Shown: positions 47,201 to 58,329, counted from the first letter of the stretch. The stretch: DNA of 64,000 bases from Hydra vulgaris (GCF_038396675.1 NC_088922.1:2265001-2329000); one strand, 5' to 3'. Program-made: numbers and translations. The notes: generated by a model not told the origin, from the sequence alone.

Positions 47201-47304
47201 TTATAAAAATTAATATCAGGATCAGAATTGCGATTTAAAAGGATTTAATTTTTAATTTTAAATGTTTTAAATTCAAAGTTTGACAAATCAGTTTCCTCAG
47301 CCAT
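44232..47304 (-). pseudogene. LINE ORF2: endonuclease and reverse transcriptase, nearly intact
   Basis: Minus strand. From ATG 47304 (MAEETDLSNF), a stop after 19 codons is followed by the AP-endonuclease: LHINIRSLKKNF, ICLSETW, VHALYRPPSG, YFVGDINLNILD and TDISDHFPIFI. It slips near 46430. RT follows in 46424-45168: SSGADDI, NYRPISILTCFCKILERV, FIDLSKAFDTMDH and CGVP, then a stop where GS begins (CGVP*GSILGP, a one-base change of CAA or CAG). The FADD box (ILFADDTNLFYSD) is intact near 45070, and RT continues to 44232. Only about five lesions separate this from an open frame, so it is a young copy. SETW, FIDLSKAFDT and FADD place it in the CR1/jockey/L2-like group. Confidence 0.9.
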
Positions 47305-47345
47305 TTTAAATAAGAGTAATTTTAAGAGCCAAAAAATATAAAAAT

Positions 47346-48149
47346 TTAAAGAATTTTATTGATGGCACTCGTATTCCTAAATTCCTTTATAATTAATTTA
47401 TCATATACAACAATACAGTATTTACCGTTTGTCCTGTGCAACTTTCTCTCTTCAAAAAGCTTTTTCCGTATCAACGCTGTTTCAATTGAATAATCTTCGT
47501 TAATAAATATTCCGGAGCCTTTAAGTTTGTTCGCATTTTTTAGTATTTTTATCTTATCTTTATAGCCAAGTAGCTTTATCACAATTGTTCTTGGCTTATT
47601 TAAATCAGGTTTACCTGTCCGATGGGCTCTTTCTATATTTACTTCAGTTACATTAAGTTTATTTTCTAGTAAGTTTTGTATTTCAGTTTCAGAATCATCC
47701 CAACTTTCTGAATCGTTTTCCAAAATTCCTTCGAAACGTAAATTGTTTCTTCTTTGGCGATCTTCAAGCTGTCAAATTTTAGTTTTATCTTCATTTCCTA
47801 AATTAGAATTCAAAGAAATCTTTTTCTCTAGGTCGATAACCTTTTTATTATGGGAATCTTGTGTAAACTATAAACTCTCTTCAATGTCTTTTTGAACTTT
47901 TTCATAATTCATCAACTGCTTCTTTGTCAAAATAAGTTCCACTTTCCTGTTTTCATTTTCTTTTGTTAAAGATTCGCAAGTGTTTTTTAGTAAAGTAATA
48001 TCTTTTTGTAATACGTCGATTCTATCGTTTGTAATTTTTAAATTACCGCTTATCAGTTTAAAAATATCTTTTTGCTGTTTCTTAAACATCTCTTGAAAAA
48101 TTTCTCGTACTAACTTTATTGAGATTTCGTAGTCTTTAATTGCATCCAT
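47346..48149 (-). pseudogene. LINE ORF1 (coiled coil + RRM-like nucleic-acid-binding protein)
   Basis: The start MDAIKDYEISIKLVREIF is followed by heptad-rich sequence (DRIDVLQKDITLLKN) consistent with a coiled coil. Two in-frame stops (about 47866 and 47770) come next. Then QRRNNLRFEGI, NIERAHRTGKPDLNKPRT and GSGIFINEDYS, the conserved core of L1-ORF1-type RNA-binding proteins. It lies just upstream of ORF2 (42 bp between them) on the same strand, completing the normal two-ORF LINE plan. In the family it coats LINE RNA as a trimeric chaperone. The two stops make it non-functional. Confidence 0.82.
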
Positions 48150-48619
48150 GTTATTAATAAAGAAATATAGTATTTATAATTATTAATTATAAAAATACTA
48201 AGAATTAAAAATACTGCAATTTATTTCCTTTAAAATTATAGCGCTTGCAAAAACTAACTAAGATGTATTTTTAAAGATTTGAGATGTTTTTTTACCCGCA
48301 AATGATTTTTTATTGCTTTCTTAAGAAAATCTTTAACAGTAAAAAAAAGTTTGTCTAGTTTTTTTACGGCTTAAAACTTATATAATTTTTTTGATAAAAT
48401 TTTAAAATAGTTGTAAAAACATTGAATATTTTAAATTTTATCAATAAATATTAGTATTTTTTGTATAACATTGTTTAATCTTTTACACGGTAGGTGATTA
48501 CGAAAATTATAACAGTTAGCACTTACCGTTTATAAAAATATTTTTTCGGACGTGTCTTATTTTGTGAAGATTTCTCTCTAAAAAAACATTTCAGTTTAAC
48601 TCAGTTACCAATTAAAGGT
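48150..48619. other. AT-rich interval (LINE 5' side) with one CGGTAGGTG motif
   Basis: Upstream of ORF1, possible LINE 5' UTR. CACGGTAGGTG directly after TA at 48484-48496 may be the left terminus of the pogo-like element. An imperfect inverted CTTACCGT follows at 48524. Confidence 0.45.
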
Positions 48620-48743
48620 AATTTAACCCTAGGGAGTATTTATTTGATATGTTTTTTATACTTTATTTATTATGTGAAATGAATTTAACCCTAGGGAGTA
48701 TTTATTTGATATGTTTTTTATACTTTATTTATTATGTGAAATG
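48620..48743. repeat. perfect tandem duplication, 62 bp x 2
   Basis: Units 48620-48681 and 48682-48743, each beginning AATTTAACCCTAGGGAG, are identical as read. Identical copies imply a very recent duplication. Immediately upstream of the pogo-like coding region. Confidence 0.92.
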
Positions 48744-48749
48744 AATTCG

Positions 48750-50395
48750 ATTAGAAAGATGCAAGGTTCAAAAAAGAAAAAAAATATTCGAAAAAAGCTT
48801 TTGTATTCAGAAGAATATCTGATGCAGCACTCAGAGCTTTAAATAAAGATAAAATATTTTTATGTGTCAGCAAAAGGTTTAATGTTCCTGAGAGTACCTT
48901 ACACGACAATTTATCTGGTAAAAGCCAACCCAAACGGCAAAACTCTGGCTTTAAACCATATCTTGGAGAAGAAATAGAGAATGAACTGGTTGCTTGGTTA
49001 ATGCAGTGCGCTAACATGGGTTTTGCGATTACAAAAAAGTTATTAATTAAGGCGGTACAAAAAGTAGTTATAGGGCGAGGTATAAAAACACCATTTAAAG
49101 ATGATATCCCAAGTAAAAACTGGTTTTATAAATTTATGCGTCGTATAAGGAATTATCGCAAAAACGAGCAGACCATATTAGTCGAGCTAGAGATCTTATA
49201 ACTGAAACATCGATAAGAAAATGGTTTAATGAGGTGTATGAATTACTAGGCGATGATGCGCAATACCTTAATGATCCTTCTTGTGTTTTTAATTTAGACG
49301 AAACTGGTTTTGATTTAGCACCAAAAACTGGAAAAGTAATTGGCATTAGAGGAAGAAATGTTTATGAAGAATGCAACAACAGCGATAAGGAAAACCTTAC
49401 AACTCTATTTTGCTTAAATGCAAATGGTGAATTTGCACCATCATTAACATTGTACAAGTATGCTCGAATGCCAAAAACTATTGTTGCTGCTGCACCACCA
49501 GGTTGGGGACTCAGTGACAGCGGCTGGATGACCACCTAATGCTACACACATCTTACAACCATTAGATGTGTCAGTTTTCGGACCAATGAAAAAAAATGGC
49601 AGAACATTTGTCGGCAATTTAAATTGGATAACGATTTAAATGAAATTTGCAAAAAAAATGTACCAATGTTGTTGAGTAATTTTGTTATGAATCCAAATAT
49701 GAAAAAAAATATTATTAATGGATTTAGGTCTACAAGAATATTCCCATTTAATGCGAACAATGTTGATTATAAAAAAGTAATTCAACGTGTTAAATTGAAT
49801 TCCACAATTGATAATAATGAATAGAATCTTTCAAGCCATAATAACGTGGGAAACTTATTTGAAAACAACGTTGCACCTGAAGTATTGCTACAGTTTGAAA
49901 AAACTAGATATAAAGAATGGGGAGGTAAAACTGACTTCATAGAATTATTTAATTTTTGGAAAAAACTTAAATTTAACTATAGCTCGAAACAAATCATAAA
50001 TTTAATAGAAGCCAGCAATAATGTATTGAACAATGAAATCGATAAAGAATCGTATTTAGATATTAGCAGTACGCAAAATGAAACCGAATCTAGTAATGTT
50101 AGCGAATTTGGAAAAAGCGTAATAATTTATGAATCCGGTGTAAGTAAATCAGCAACAGATCCACCAGATTCAAATAAACGAATAATAAAAGATGTAAACC
50201 CATTACACGACTTTCTTTTATGGCCAAAACAACCAATCACGAAAAAAAGGCTGAAACAAGTTGAACGATTACCGAGCGTTGCAACTTCATCCAAATGGTT
50301 AGAGATTCAAATAACTAGAGAAAATGCAAAGGAAGAAGAAGATATCAAAAAAATTGAACGTAAAAAAATTGAAATAAATAAAAAAAAGAATTGAA
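48750..50395 (+). pseudogene. pogo-like transposase (Tc1/mariner superfamily), deleted core
   Basis: In order: KKAFVFRRISDAALRALNKD and RFNVPESTLHDNLSG (psq-type helix-turn-helix); YLGEEIENELVAWLMQCANMG and WFYKFMRR (CENP-B-like second binding domain); CVFNLDETGFDLAPKTGKV (first aspartate); LTTLFCLNANGEFAPSL; PPGWGLSDSGWM. Then a jump to PPNATHILQPLDVSVFG (third acidic region) near 49525-49580. The block with the second aspartate (LDGH-type) is missing, so about 70 residues were deleted. The C-terminal tail (49846-50394) is lysine-rich with VERLPSVATSSKWLEI. Frame breaks near 49140, 49540 and 49825. The regular pogo order makes the assignment firm; the deletion makes it inactive. Confidence 0.85.
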
Positions 50396-50618
50396 AGAAA
50401 AAGAAAAACAAGAAAAATCTAAAAGACAAAAGGAAATAAAAATAAAAGACAAAAAAAAAATTTAAAAAGAAAAAAAGTTTAAATTCAGAAAAAAGCTTTG
50501 GTGGATAATTTTATAACCAATGTCTTCTTTATTTTGTAATCATATTAAATTTATGTTTTTGTTTCTTGATTTAAATTTATAAAAGTAAAATTAAAATATA
50601 CGATTTTTTTTTCATACA

Positions 50619-50859
50619 CGGTAGGTGGAGAATCGATTACGGTAGGTGGTGCTTTATCACGGTAGGTGAAGAAACGTTCTAGATCTAACAAAAAATTAAA
50701 AATAACATTAAAAAAATAACTTTACTCAAATTCGAATTATATAATTTAGTTAATAATTGAGTATAAAATATTAGTTCGAAAACCCTAAATAAAAATCTGT
50801 TATGGTTTTGAAGTTAAGAAGTTTTGAAGTTAAAAGTTTTCTTAAAGTCGCGGTAGGTG
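50619..50859. repeat. four direct CGGTAGGTG motifs downstream of the pogo-like gene
   Basis: CGGTAGGTG at 50619, 50640, 50660 and 50851, all on the plus strand. The first three are spaced 21 and 20 bp, two helical turns apart. The same nonamer occurs at 48488, left of the gene. Regular helical spacing suggests bound protein, such as transposase at subterminal sites (inference). Confidence 0.7.
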
Positions 50860-50869
50860 GTGCCATGAC

Positions 50870-51029
50870 CCTATAAAGGAAAATGTAACAAACAAAATTT
50901 TTCTCGTAAAAAAAAAAAGAATATGGAATGGCATAGTTGCAAACCAATACCCTAATGTTGATGGTGCTTATGATGTTTATGATGCTTTGAAAAATCTCTG
51001 CAAAAAAGCTTTCTTCTATTCTTGATGCA
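50870..51029. other. short AT-rich spacer
   Basis: A short plus-strand stretch (VANQYPNVDGAYDVYDAL) near 50940 could be residual coding of the next repeat, unassigned. Confidence 0.35.
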
Positions 51030-52367
51030 GGCAATAAGCCTTTTGTGCAATGTGAAATTGATGAAAATAACCTTTTTATTATTATTCATTTTAATGTCTT
51101 TGCAAATATATGTAAGGAGCTTGCTTGTCCTGATCGTGTAGGAGATATCAATGTTACTGATATCAAAGAAAGAAAAAAAAAGGTTTTTTACATTGTATCA
51201 TGATATCCTGTTCCATTTGAGGTTGGATGAAGACAGTTTATACTTCACCAAACCAGTTGACCAAGTAAAGCTGCTACCAAAGGCCATCAAGGATTTGATG
51301 TGAACTGAAACATTAAAGTGAAATCAAAGCATTGTTTTGGATGTAGGATGTGGGGGAAAAAGAAAGATACTTTGGATTATCTGATATGGAAGCTGGACCA
51401 CCACTGTCAGATACATCACAAAAATAATTTGGAACAATGGAGTCTCTTGGTGCAGTTGTAATATTCAATCTTTCTATTCAAAAGCACAATCTTATATATA
51501 AAAAGAGTAATTTGAAGATAGAGACATTTTTTCATTCAATGATATTGTCAAATTAGACCCTTATATGCTTCAGAATATAGCACAAATAAAACTTGAGTGC
51601 ATTGGACATGTGCAAAAGCGTCTTGGGACTAGTTTAAGAGACCTTGTGAAGTCTTTCAAGGGTACCAAACCCCATTTTCAGGAAAATATATATGTATTGA
51701 TTCCATGAAGAGTTATTATGGAATGGCAATTAGAAATAACATCAATAATATTTATGCAATGAGGAAAGCCATTTACGCTATTCTGTTTTATTTTACTGAT
51801 TTGCATAGTTACGCTATTCTGTTTTATTTTACTGATTTGCATAGTTCTTATAAACGTCATTAATTTTGCCCCCGAGAAGCTACTAGTTGGTTTAGGTACT
51901 GGTCCAAAGGACGGAAAGCTTATAAGCCATCCAAAACAATACCTATTTGGTTAAAAGCACTTCTGAAACCTATTTTTAAAGATTTGACAATATATACGTT
52001 ACTTGAAAAATGGTTACACGGAAAAACCCAAAACCCCAATGAAGCGCTAAATAGTACCATATGGTCATGCGTGCCAAAAACATTTTTTGTTAGCAGAGAT
52101 ATTATTAAAATGGGTGTACATTCAGCTTTCATTCATTACAATGATGGTTGCAATGGTGTACTCACAGTTTTAGAGCACTACCGTTTAAGCAGAGCTATTT
52201 TGAAAAACATGACTAATAAACTAGATTCACGTTTAAATCGAATGAATAAAAAGACGACTGCTAATGATAAACAGCGCAGAAAAGGTCTACGCTCCCAAAA
52301 GAAAGGATATTTTGATATTTTGGAAGAAAAAAAAGCAATTGGTGTTTATAAAGCTGGTGGTTATTGA
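51030..52367 (+). pseudogene. Mutator-like transposase-domain repeat gene, decayed
   Basis: Pieces in order: NLFIIIHFNVFANICKELAC (51060-51130), KVFYIVS, a gap with stops, ECIGHVQKRLGTSLRD (about 51595-51650), SYYGMAIRNNINNIYAM (51710-51765), TSWFRYWS near 51880, and an open frame 51984-52367. That frame has LLEKWLHGKTQNPNEALNSTIW, PKTFFVSRDIIKMGVHSAF and NDGCNGVLTVLEHY. The combination GHVQKR, YYG-AIR, LHGKTQN-NE-.N--IW and a late glycine-rich tail is what I know from Mutator-like transposase-domain proteins common in cnidarian genomes. Several stops, missing sections and a 36-bp duplication (51775-51846) within the coding part make it inactive. Ends not identified. Confidence 0.72.
51775..51846. 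repeat. perfect tandem duplication, 36 bp x 2
   Basis: ACGCTATTCTGTTTTATTTT plus 16 further bases is repeated exactly. It falls within the Mutator-like remnant right after AMRKAIYAILF and adds 12 codons. Identity of the copies implies recent slippage. Confidence 0.93.
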
Positions 52368-53379
52368 GTTTATTTTATTTGAAAAGCTATTTTTTACTTT
52401 TTTTTTTTGTTTAATAGGCTTTTAAAGCGTTTCAAATTTTGTCTTCTTTGGCTAATTTTAAAATGTGATTTCTTGACATTGCAATATTCTTTTAACTTGA
52501 AATTTTCAGAATGTATTCACATATAGTAGTTGCTTCATATAACCCTTGCGTTAAACCCTTGCGTTTGTTCTTAAACATAAAAAAACTTAAAGTTTTATCT
52601 AACAAAGTTTTAATTTGAAAGTACTTTCACCAAAATTGTTGTTGTTAAAATTGTTATAAAAACTAAAGCATGGTTTTGTATAAAAAAAATCCTACTGTTA
52701 AATGATTTATATAATGATACCCGATCCTACCAAACGCTACCAAACTACCAAACGCCATTAGAAGTTATTTATTCTGTATGAAGTTATGTTGTTACAAAAA
52801 AGCACTTAAACTATGCAACTTTTAGCATTTTTTTGACCATTTTGAATGGGTGGTAATAATTTTTTTTAAACTTCTAACTAAAAAGATGTTGTTATCATCT
52901 CTATAACCGTTTTTACACTAAAAAAACTATGGGCCCAACGACTTTTTTAAAAAATCGTTTTTTATAGCCCTACCACCTTAAAAAATACTTTGTATTTAAT
53001 ACTATTCGAGAACTTTTTTTAGAAAACACACAAATTTGAAAATATTCTTGTTCCGGTCACAAAAAGTAAAGTTTTTGTTAAACCACCGCTATTAATTTTT
53101 ACACTTTCAACCCAATGACAAAAAAAAAAAAATATTTACAAAGTTTTATAAAAGACTTTAGAGAACTTTAAACTTCGGCCACATAAAAAGACTTTTGGGT
53201 GAGTCCAATCGTCACTTTCCAAACTTTTTTCTGAAATAGAATTGAAAATATATCCTAGATTAATACTTTACATCTGTGACAAGATGTTGGCATCTTCAAT
53301 AGATTTGATTTGTATAAATGTTTTAAAATAAAACTTCTTTTTATATAATAATTCTTATTTGTTAAATATATATTTATTT
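52368..53379. other. 1-kb AT-rich interval, no gene
   Basis: CTACCAAACG-type motifs repeat three times near 52727-52755. GGTGGTA at 52850 and TACCACC at 52971 may be ends of a tiny inverted-repeat element. No coding similarity. Confidence 0.45.
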
Positions 53380-53640
53380 TAACGATATTTCGAGGGAATA
53401 TTGATACTCTCGTTATCAAGTATATTAAAAACAAATACAAAACCGTTTAAATTTACGAAACAATGTTCTTTGTAAGAGCTTTTTTTTAAGAGTATTTAAA
53501 GAGAGTTTTTTGTGACGTAAGAATTTGAACATGGGTTTCCAAAATGACGCCGTCACATAATCGCTATCAACCTGGTTGAGACCATTGTCACGAAAGGTAC
53601 TTTCGTTGTGTTGTATTTCCAAGGCTTCCCTAACTTTCCC
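53380..53640 (-). pseudogene. retroelement tail encoding a GIY-YIG-like C-terminus (tentative)
   Basis: The minus strand reads GKVREALEIQHNESTF, GLNQVDSDYVTASFW and FKRFCICF, then stop at 53425. It is followed by GATAACGAGAGTATC and CCTCGAAATATCG before 53380. A 'REALEI ... N-D-G--YV' ending, followed by a short folded stretch with CGAAA, resembles the 3' end of cnidarian Penelope-like or related retroelements with GIY-YIG endonucleases. Those can carry hammerhead ribozyme motifs. The hammerhead core here (CTGATGA expected, TTGATAA seen) is imperfect, so this remains tentative. Confidence 0.35.
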
Positions 53641-54305
53641 ATTAAAGCTATTTATTTTTATTTTTCTATTTTATCAGTTAAAAAAAGCATAAAAACTAAA
53701 AAACTCATTTGCTAGGTTTTTTCGAAATTTTTTTAACTGATATTTGTAGAATACTATTAAATAAAGGTTTTATATATTTTCCTTCGATTATTCTATAAAT
53801 ATTACGAGTAAACTTTGAAGTTGAAAAAAGAAATTTCTGCATTAATGCCTATTGTCGAAAAATAACCAAAATACGCAATGATTTGACCACAAAGTATACT
53901 TTTTTCGATAAATCGATGTCATTATTTTTAAAATAACATCTTAAGTTTCTATGCTTTTTCTTTTGGAATGATTGTTAGCAAATGCTCAAATGAGAGGCAA
54001 CTACATCGTTAAAGATAAATTAGGTTCTTTAATCACGCAAGTTTTTTAACTACGGAGCGCCGTTTGAATGAAAATCAAATTATGCTCAGACTGCATTTTA
54101 AAGCTTAACATTTCAGCCAAAAGTGATAGGCTTTTCAGAATATATTAGTTTACAGTTGGCTTTTAAAACTTTTAGAATTTTTAATTATAAATGCGACTGA
54201 AATGTGAAACATGTAAACAAGCTTTTCTATAATGTATAGTATAAAAAATATATATGGTAAAGAATAAGTTTATAAAATTTGATTTATAATTGTGACGAAA
54301 GCGGC
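53641..54305. other. AT-rich interval, no gene seen
   Basis: No coding or clear repeat structure. Confidence 0.45.
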
Positions 54306-55330
54306 CTTTCATCTGTGCCAAGTGGTTCTGTGTAAAGGGTTCTCGTGAGGTACAAAAGCTAATTATTGGTGAAGCTGGCACACTAACAACATATCTGGCC
54401 ACTGTCATTGCAGTAGGAGACAGCTTACCACCATTTTTCATACTTAAGGGAGAAAAGATTTCAGATGCATCTAAATTTCCTTTTGGTACAAAAGTACATT
54501 GCAGTAAAAGCGGATATATTGATCAAGAGATCTTTATTGACTTTTTACATCATTTTAATGAGTTTTCTACAAAAGTGGATGGGAAAAAAGTATTGTTATT
54601 TTTGAATGATTAATTTTTGAAGCAACTAGCAATAGAGATGGATATTGAAATAATATGCATTCCACATCATAGTACACATCGCCTTCAACCACTTGACACA
54701 CATGTTAATAAAGTAGTTAAACATATGTGGTCTGACGCCTTGTCTAATTGCTTAGCTGAAAACGTTGGTGTTTCTATGCCTCGTTGAAACTTTCACATTA
54801 TTTTTAACAAAATATGGCTCAACATACTTAAAAAAAGAGGATTGGTAGTTAATGCGTTTTACCATTGCGGATTGCATTCTCTAAGAAAAACAGTGAATGA
54901 CTTTGAATACAAAAAAAAAAGGTGTTTAATAAAGCAACGATTCACTCGGGAGACCCACATTTATCTACTTTAAGGACTATTTACCTTCTCCGGGAAAATA
55001 ATCAAACCTTCTCACTTAAAACGCCATATTGCTCTTATAACATCACCACATAATGTTATGTTTATAAAAGAGCCTCCTGCTAAAAAACCTCCAATAAAAA
55101 ATGGTAAGAGTTAATCAGAAGTCAAAAAAAAATTATTTTTCTGCTGATTCTGATCACTCAAGTTCATCTTGTGGTTTTATTCTAAAAAGTAACACTGATA
55201 AAGACTTTTGTTGTGTTTGTACAGCTGTTTGGGGAGAAGAAAATAAAGATTGGCTTAAATAAATAAGTTGCAGTCAGTGGGCGTATGAATAATTTTTTGG
55301 AGTAAATACATATGCAAATTGTGTGCAAAG
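54306..55330 (+). pseudogene. second pogo-like transposase remnant with C-terminal PHD-type finger
   Basis: The plus strand has GSREVQKLIIGEAGTLTTYL, AVGDSLPPFFILKGEK, SKSGYIDQEIFIDFLHHF, KKVLLFLND, IICIPHHSTHRLQPLDTHV and VNKVVKHMWSDAL. This is the normal pogo/jerky DDE order. The LLFLND block should be LLxDxHxSH, and its aspartate-histidine pair is followed by a stop, so the site is broken. LHSLRKTVNDF, stops, and then DFCCVCTAVWGEENKDWLK follow near 55205-55260: C-x-x-C plus W-x-x-C spacing of a PHD-like finger that pogo relatives in such genomes often carry. The N-terminal DNA-binding part is absent. Distinct in sequence from the pogo gene at 48.7 kb. Confidence 0.78.
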
Positions 55331-55871
55331 GACATATAAACCTCTTGTAAATTTTTAAATATTCATAGTGATTTACAATTTTTGCTATTGCTTTGATGTG
55401 CTATTTTGTGATTTTCATTTATGCTAAAATCATTATTTGATATTTTCTAGAAAAACTTAAACAACTGATGTCTTTTTAGATGTTTTAGAAATCAGGAAAC
55501 TAACTTCTAGTAATTGTATCTTGTCGTTATCTAAAGTCTACTTTAGTAAATTTATCCGTAGGCTATCCGTAGTTCTATCTACATCATTTTTTAGATTAAG
55601 GAAATCATTCTACTATTACCTCAAAAATAATGTTTTATATCAAATTTTTTTTTTCTTTAAGGTAAGCTGTCTTTACCATTAGTAAGGAATTTTGTCTATC
55701 GCCCAAGTGACGTATTTTTCAATTAGTTTAGTTGTACTGACGAATTCGCCCCGTATGACTTGATGATCAAAAAATCAAGTTCAACGCAAAAGTAACTTTA
55801 GAATTTATTTTGATTCAATCATTAACAAAGATGAGATCTTAATTAATTAAAAAACGCGTTGTATAGAAAAA
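55331..55871. other. AT-rich interval, no gene; paired GACGAATTCGCCC-type motifs
   Basis: GACGAATTCGCCCCGTATGA at about 55739 and GACGAACTCGCCCAACC at about 55948 are direct, related motifs on either side of the 25-bp hairpin. They may be the ends of a small insertion carrying the hairpin. Confidence 0.45.
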
Positions 55872-55926
55872 AAATTTGCATAGAAATAAGTAAACTAGAA
55901 AAGTTTACTTATTTCTATGCAAATTT
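55872..55926. repeat. perfect 25-bp-arm hairpin, 5-nt loop
   Basis: The left arm 55872-55896 is the exact reverse complement of 55902-55926 (outer sequence AAATTTGCATAG). No mismatch in 25 pairs. The loop is AGAAA. Confidence 0.92.
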
Positions 55927-55989
55927 ATTTTGTTAAAGTAAAACATGACGAACTCGCCCAACCTTACCCTATAAATTTGAATCAAGTTT

Positions 55990-56250
55990 TACATCAAGCT
56001 CGCTATTAAAACAGTGGCTTTACGCTTCAGTTTCCCCTACTTTTAAAAAAAGATCTACTTCAGATGCTAACAATTATAGACCTATCTCCCTCACATGTCG
56101 TGTCATGCAAAATATTGATAGTTCAAGTATCGTTGATTATCTTAATATAAATAATCTAATATTACCTAATCAATACGGCTTTTTATCTAAAAGGTCTACG
56201 AACATAAATCTTCTATTTAACTTAGTATTTAGAGAAGTATAAATCAGTCT
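55990..56250 (+). pseudogene. LINE RT fragment
   Basis: SFPYF..., then TSDANNYRPISLTCRVMQNI, INNLILPNQYGFLSKRST and NINLLFNLVFREV: the 'NYRPISL' and 'QYGF--KRST' RT motifs with a distinct sequence from the FADD LINEs. Truncated at both ends. Confidence 0.72.
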
Positions 56251-56949
56251 CTATTTAACTTATAATTTGGACAAAAAGGTGTACACTGACAGTTAACCAC
56301 ACGGGTATCATTAGGGTTCTGGTTAAAAATAGGTAAAATTTTACAATGATTTTAAAAACACCAGGTTGTGTTATGTTCTATGTCATACAATGCTTATTTT
56401 ACATCAGGGTCTTTTTATTTTAAACTATCTTAATTCAATGAAGAAAACCCAAATTTTATAGACACCCGCACCAAAAAAACAATTTTATACGCATAAATTT
56501 AATTAAAATTAATATTCACTTAAAAAAATTCAACCTCGGTTTCGTTTATTCATAATGGATGGTGTCGTTTGGGCGTAACTTTTTAAAGAATATTTTTTTT
56601 GCGTGTTTATTTTGTGTTACTTTAGTTAAAGTAGTTGGTAGTTTTTAAATTTGGAGAAATTGCATAATAAGACATCTTGCTCCGGTCACGTGACCAGATG
56701 ACAACTTTTTGAGCTTTTCATTTTACTTTTTATTTTAAATTTTTCTACTTTTAAACTAAATATTTAGCAATAAATCATTATGATAACATAAACATACTAA
56801 AAAAGTGTTATTACTTCATAGCTGATGGTTTAGCAATAACTCAGAGCTTTCAAAACGTTCGCTATCTTACCCCGTCTATTTAATTGTTTAATTACCCTTA
56901 ACTATTAAATAAAATTATTGATAATCCAAAAATTAACAAACCATGCTTT
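56251..56949. other. AT-rich interval, no gene seen
   Basis: No coding similarity and no clear repeats. Confidence 0.45.
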
Positions 56950-57290
56950 CCTAAAACCGAATGAATTTCACAACTTCTTTGTTAATATGGGATCTAAAGT
57001 TGCATCCCAAATTCCTCGCGTAAATAAATCTTACAATAAATATTTTGGTCGTGATAAAAATGAATTAGATAACTAAAAACTAATAATAATATGCTGCTAT
57101 TGACGATGTCAATAGCAGCATATTATTTGGCTGTTACAAAATTCATTAATTTAAATTTTTTAAACCCTTCCTAAGGTATGGTATTATTTCTGAAAAACTA
57201 AAAACTGCTTAAGTAAAGCCTATATTTAAATCAGGAGATACAAGTAAAATAGGTAATTTTTGACCAACATCAATACTTTTAACAAGTGGA
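56950..57290 (+). pseudogene. LINE RT N-terminal fragment split by a hairpin
   Basis: FHNFFVNMGSKVASQIPRVN (about 56965-57025) matches the linker LNNFFVNVGSNLASKIG of the 44-kb LINE. After the hairpin at 57085-57127 come LRYGIISEKLKTA and KPIFKSGDTSKIGNF, then PTSIL. These match 'LKxAKVTPIYKTGDPSDVSNYRPISIL'. Stops replace several conserved residues. The deletion between the two parts removed roughly 40 residues. Confidence 0.75.
57085..57127. repeat. perfect 20-bp-arm hairpin, 3-nt loop
   Basis: Arms 57085-57104 and 57108-57127 are exact reverse complements (core TGCTGCTATTGAC). It sits within a LINE remnant. Confidence 0.9.
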
Positions 57291-57573
57291 GTGCAACTAG
57301 GCAAAATTTGCATTAAATTCTTGTAATTGCTAACGCAAAGGCTTCTGGGATGTATAGTACAGCCAGATTGTAAACATAAACAACAAAATAACAATAAAAA
57401 GTTAAAATTTTCACTTTGTTATAGCATTATTCAATCAATTCTAATTTATTTTTCTTTTCATTTACTTTAAATTGTTTAAATATAGTATAAGAATACTGAT
57501 AAATGTCTGCCGGATTTTGCGCAGCTCCTAATTTTCAGCATAAACAATATATAAATGTATATATGTATATATG

Positions 57574-57859
<286 letters not shown>

Positions 57860-58045
57860 ATCTACTTATTTGTGTAACAAATTATTACCATATTTTGTTT
57901 CATAAATAAATATGCCAAACCTTCATTCGATGTAGCAGCACTCCTCTGCGAGTCAGGCTATTTGTCAGTCGATGTATGTACTGAAACCCCCGGCTGCAGG
58001 CTTTTTCAGTATGATGTTACACTACTCACCTAAACCAGTAGTAAA

Positions 58046-58179
<134 letters not shown>

Positions 58180-58326
58180 TATTAAGCAATCATTACTATC
58201 TACATATTTGCCTTTACTCAATAATACCTCTTGTACAACTATCTTGCTATTTTACTCCAAACGTATATTCACTATAATAATAATTTTACTATATTGTAAA
58301 AAGTATTTTTTTTGAGTGAACTATAT

Positions 58327-58329
<3 letters not shown>

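Noticed and set aside
50619..50668. Terminal inverted repeat of the pogo-like element
   Set aside because: The CGGTAGGTG motifs on both sides are in the same orientation, so they are not inverted ends. No CACCTACCG copy was found.
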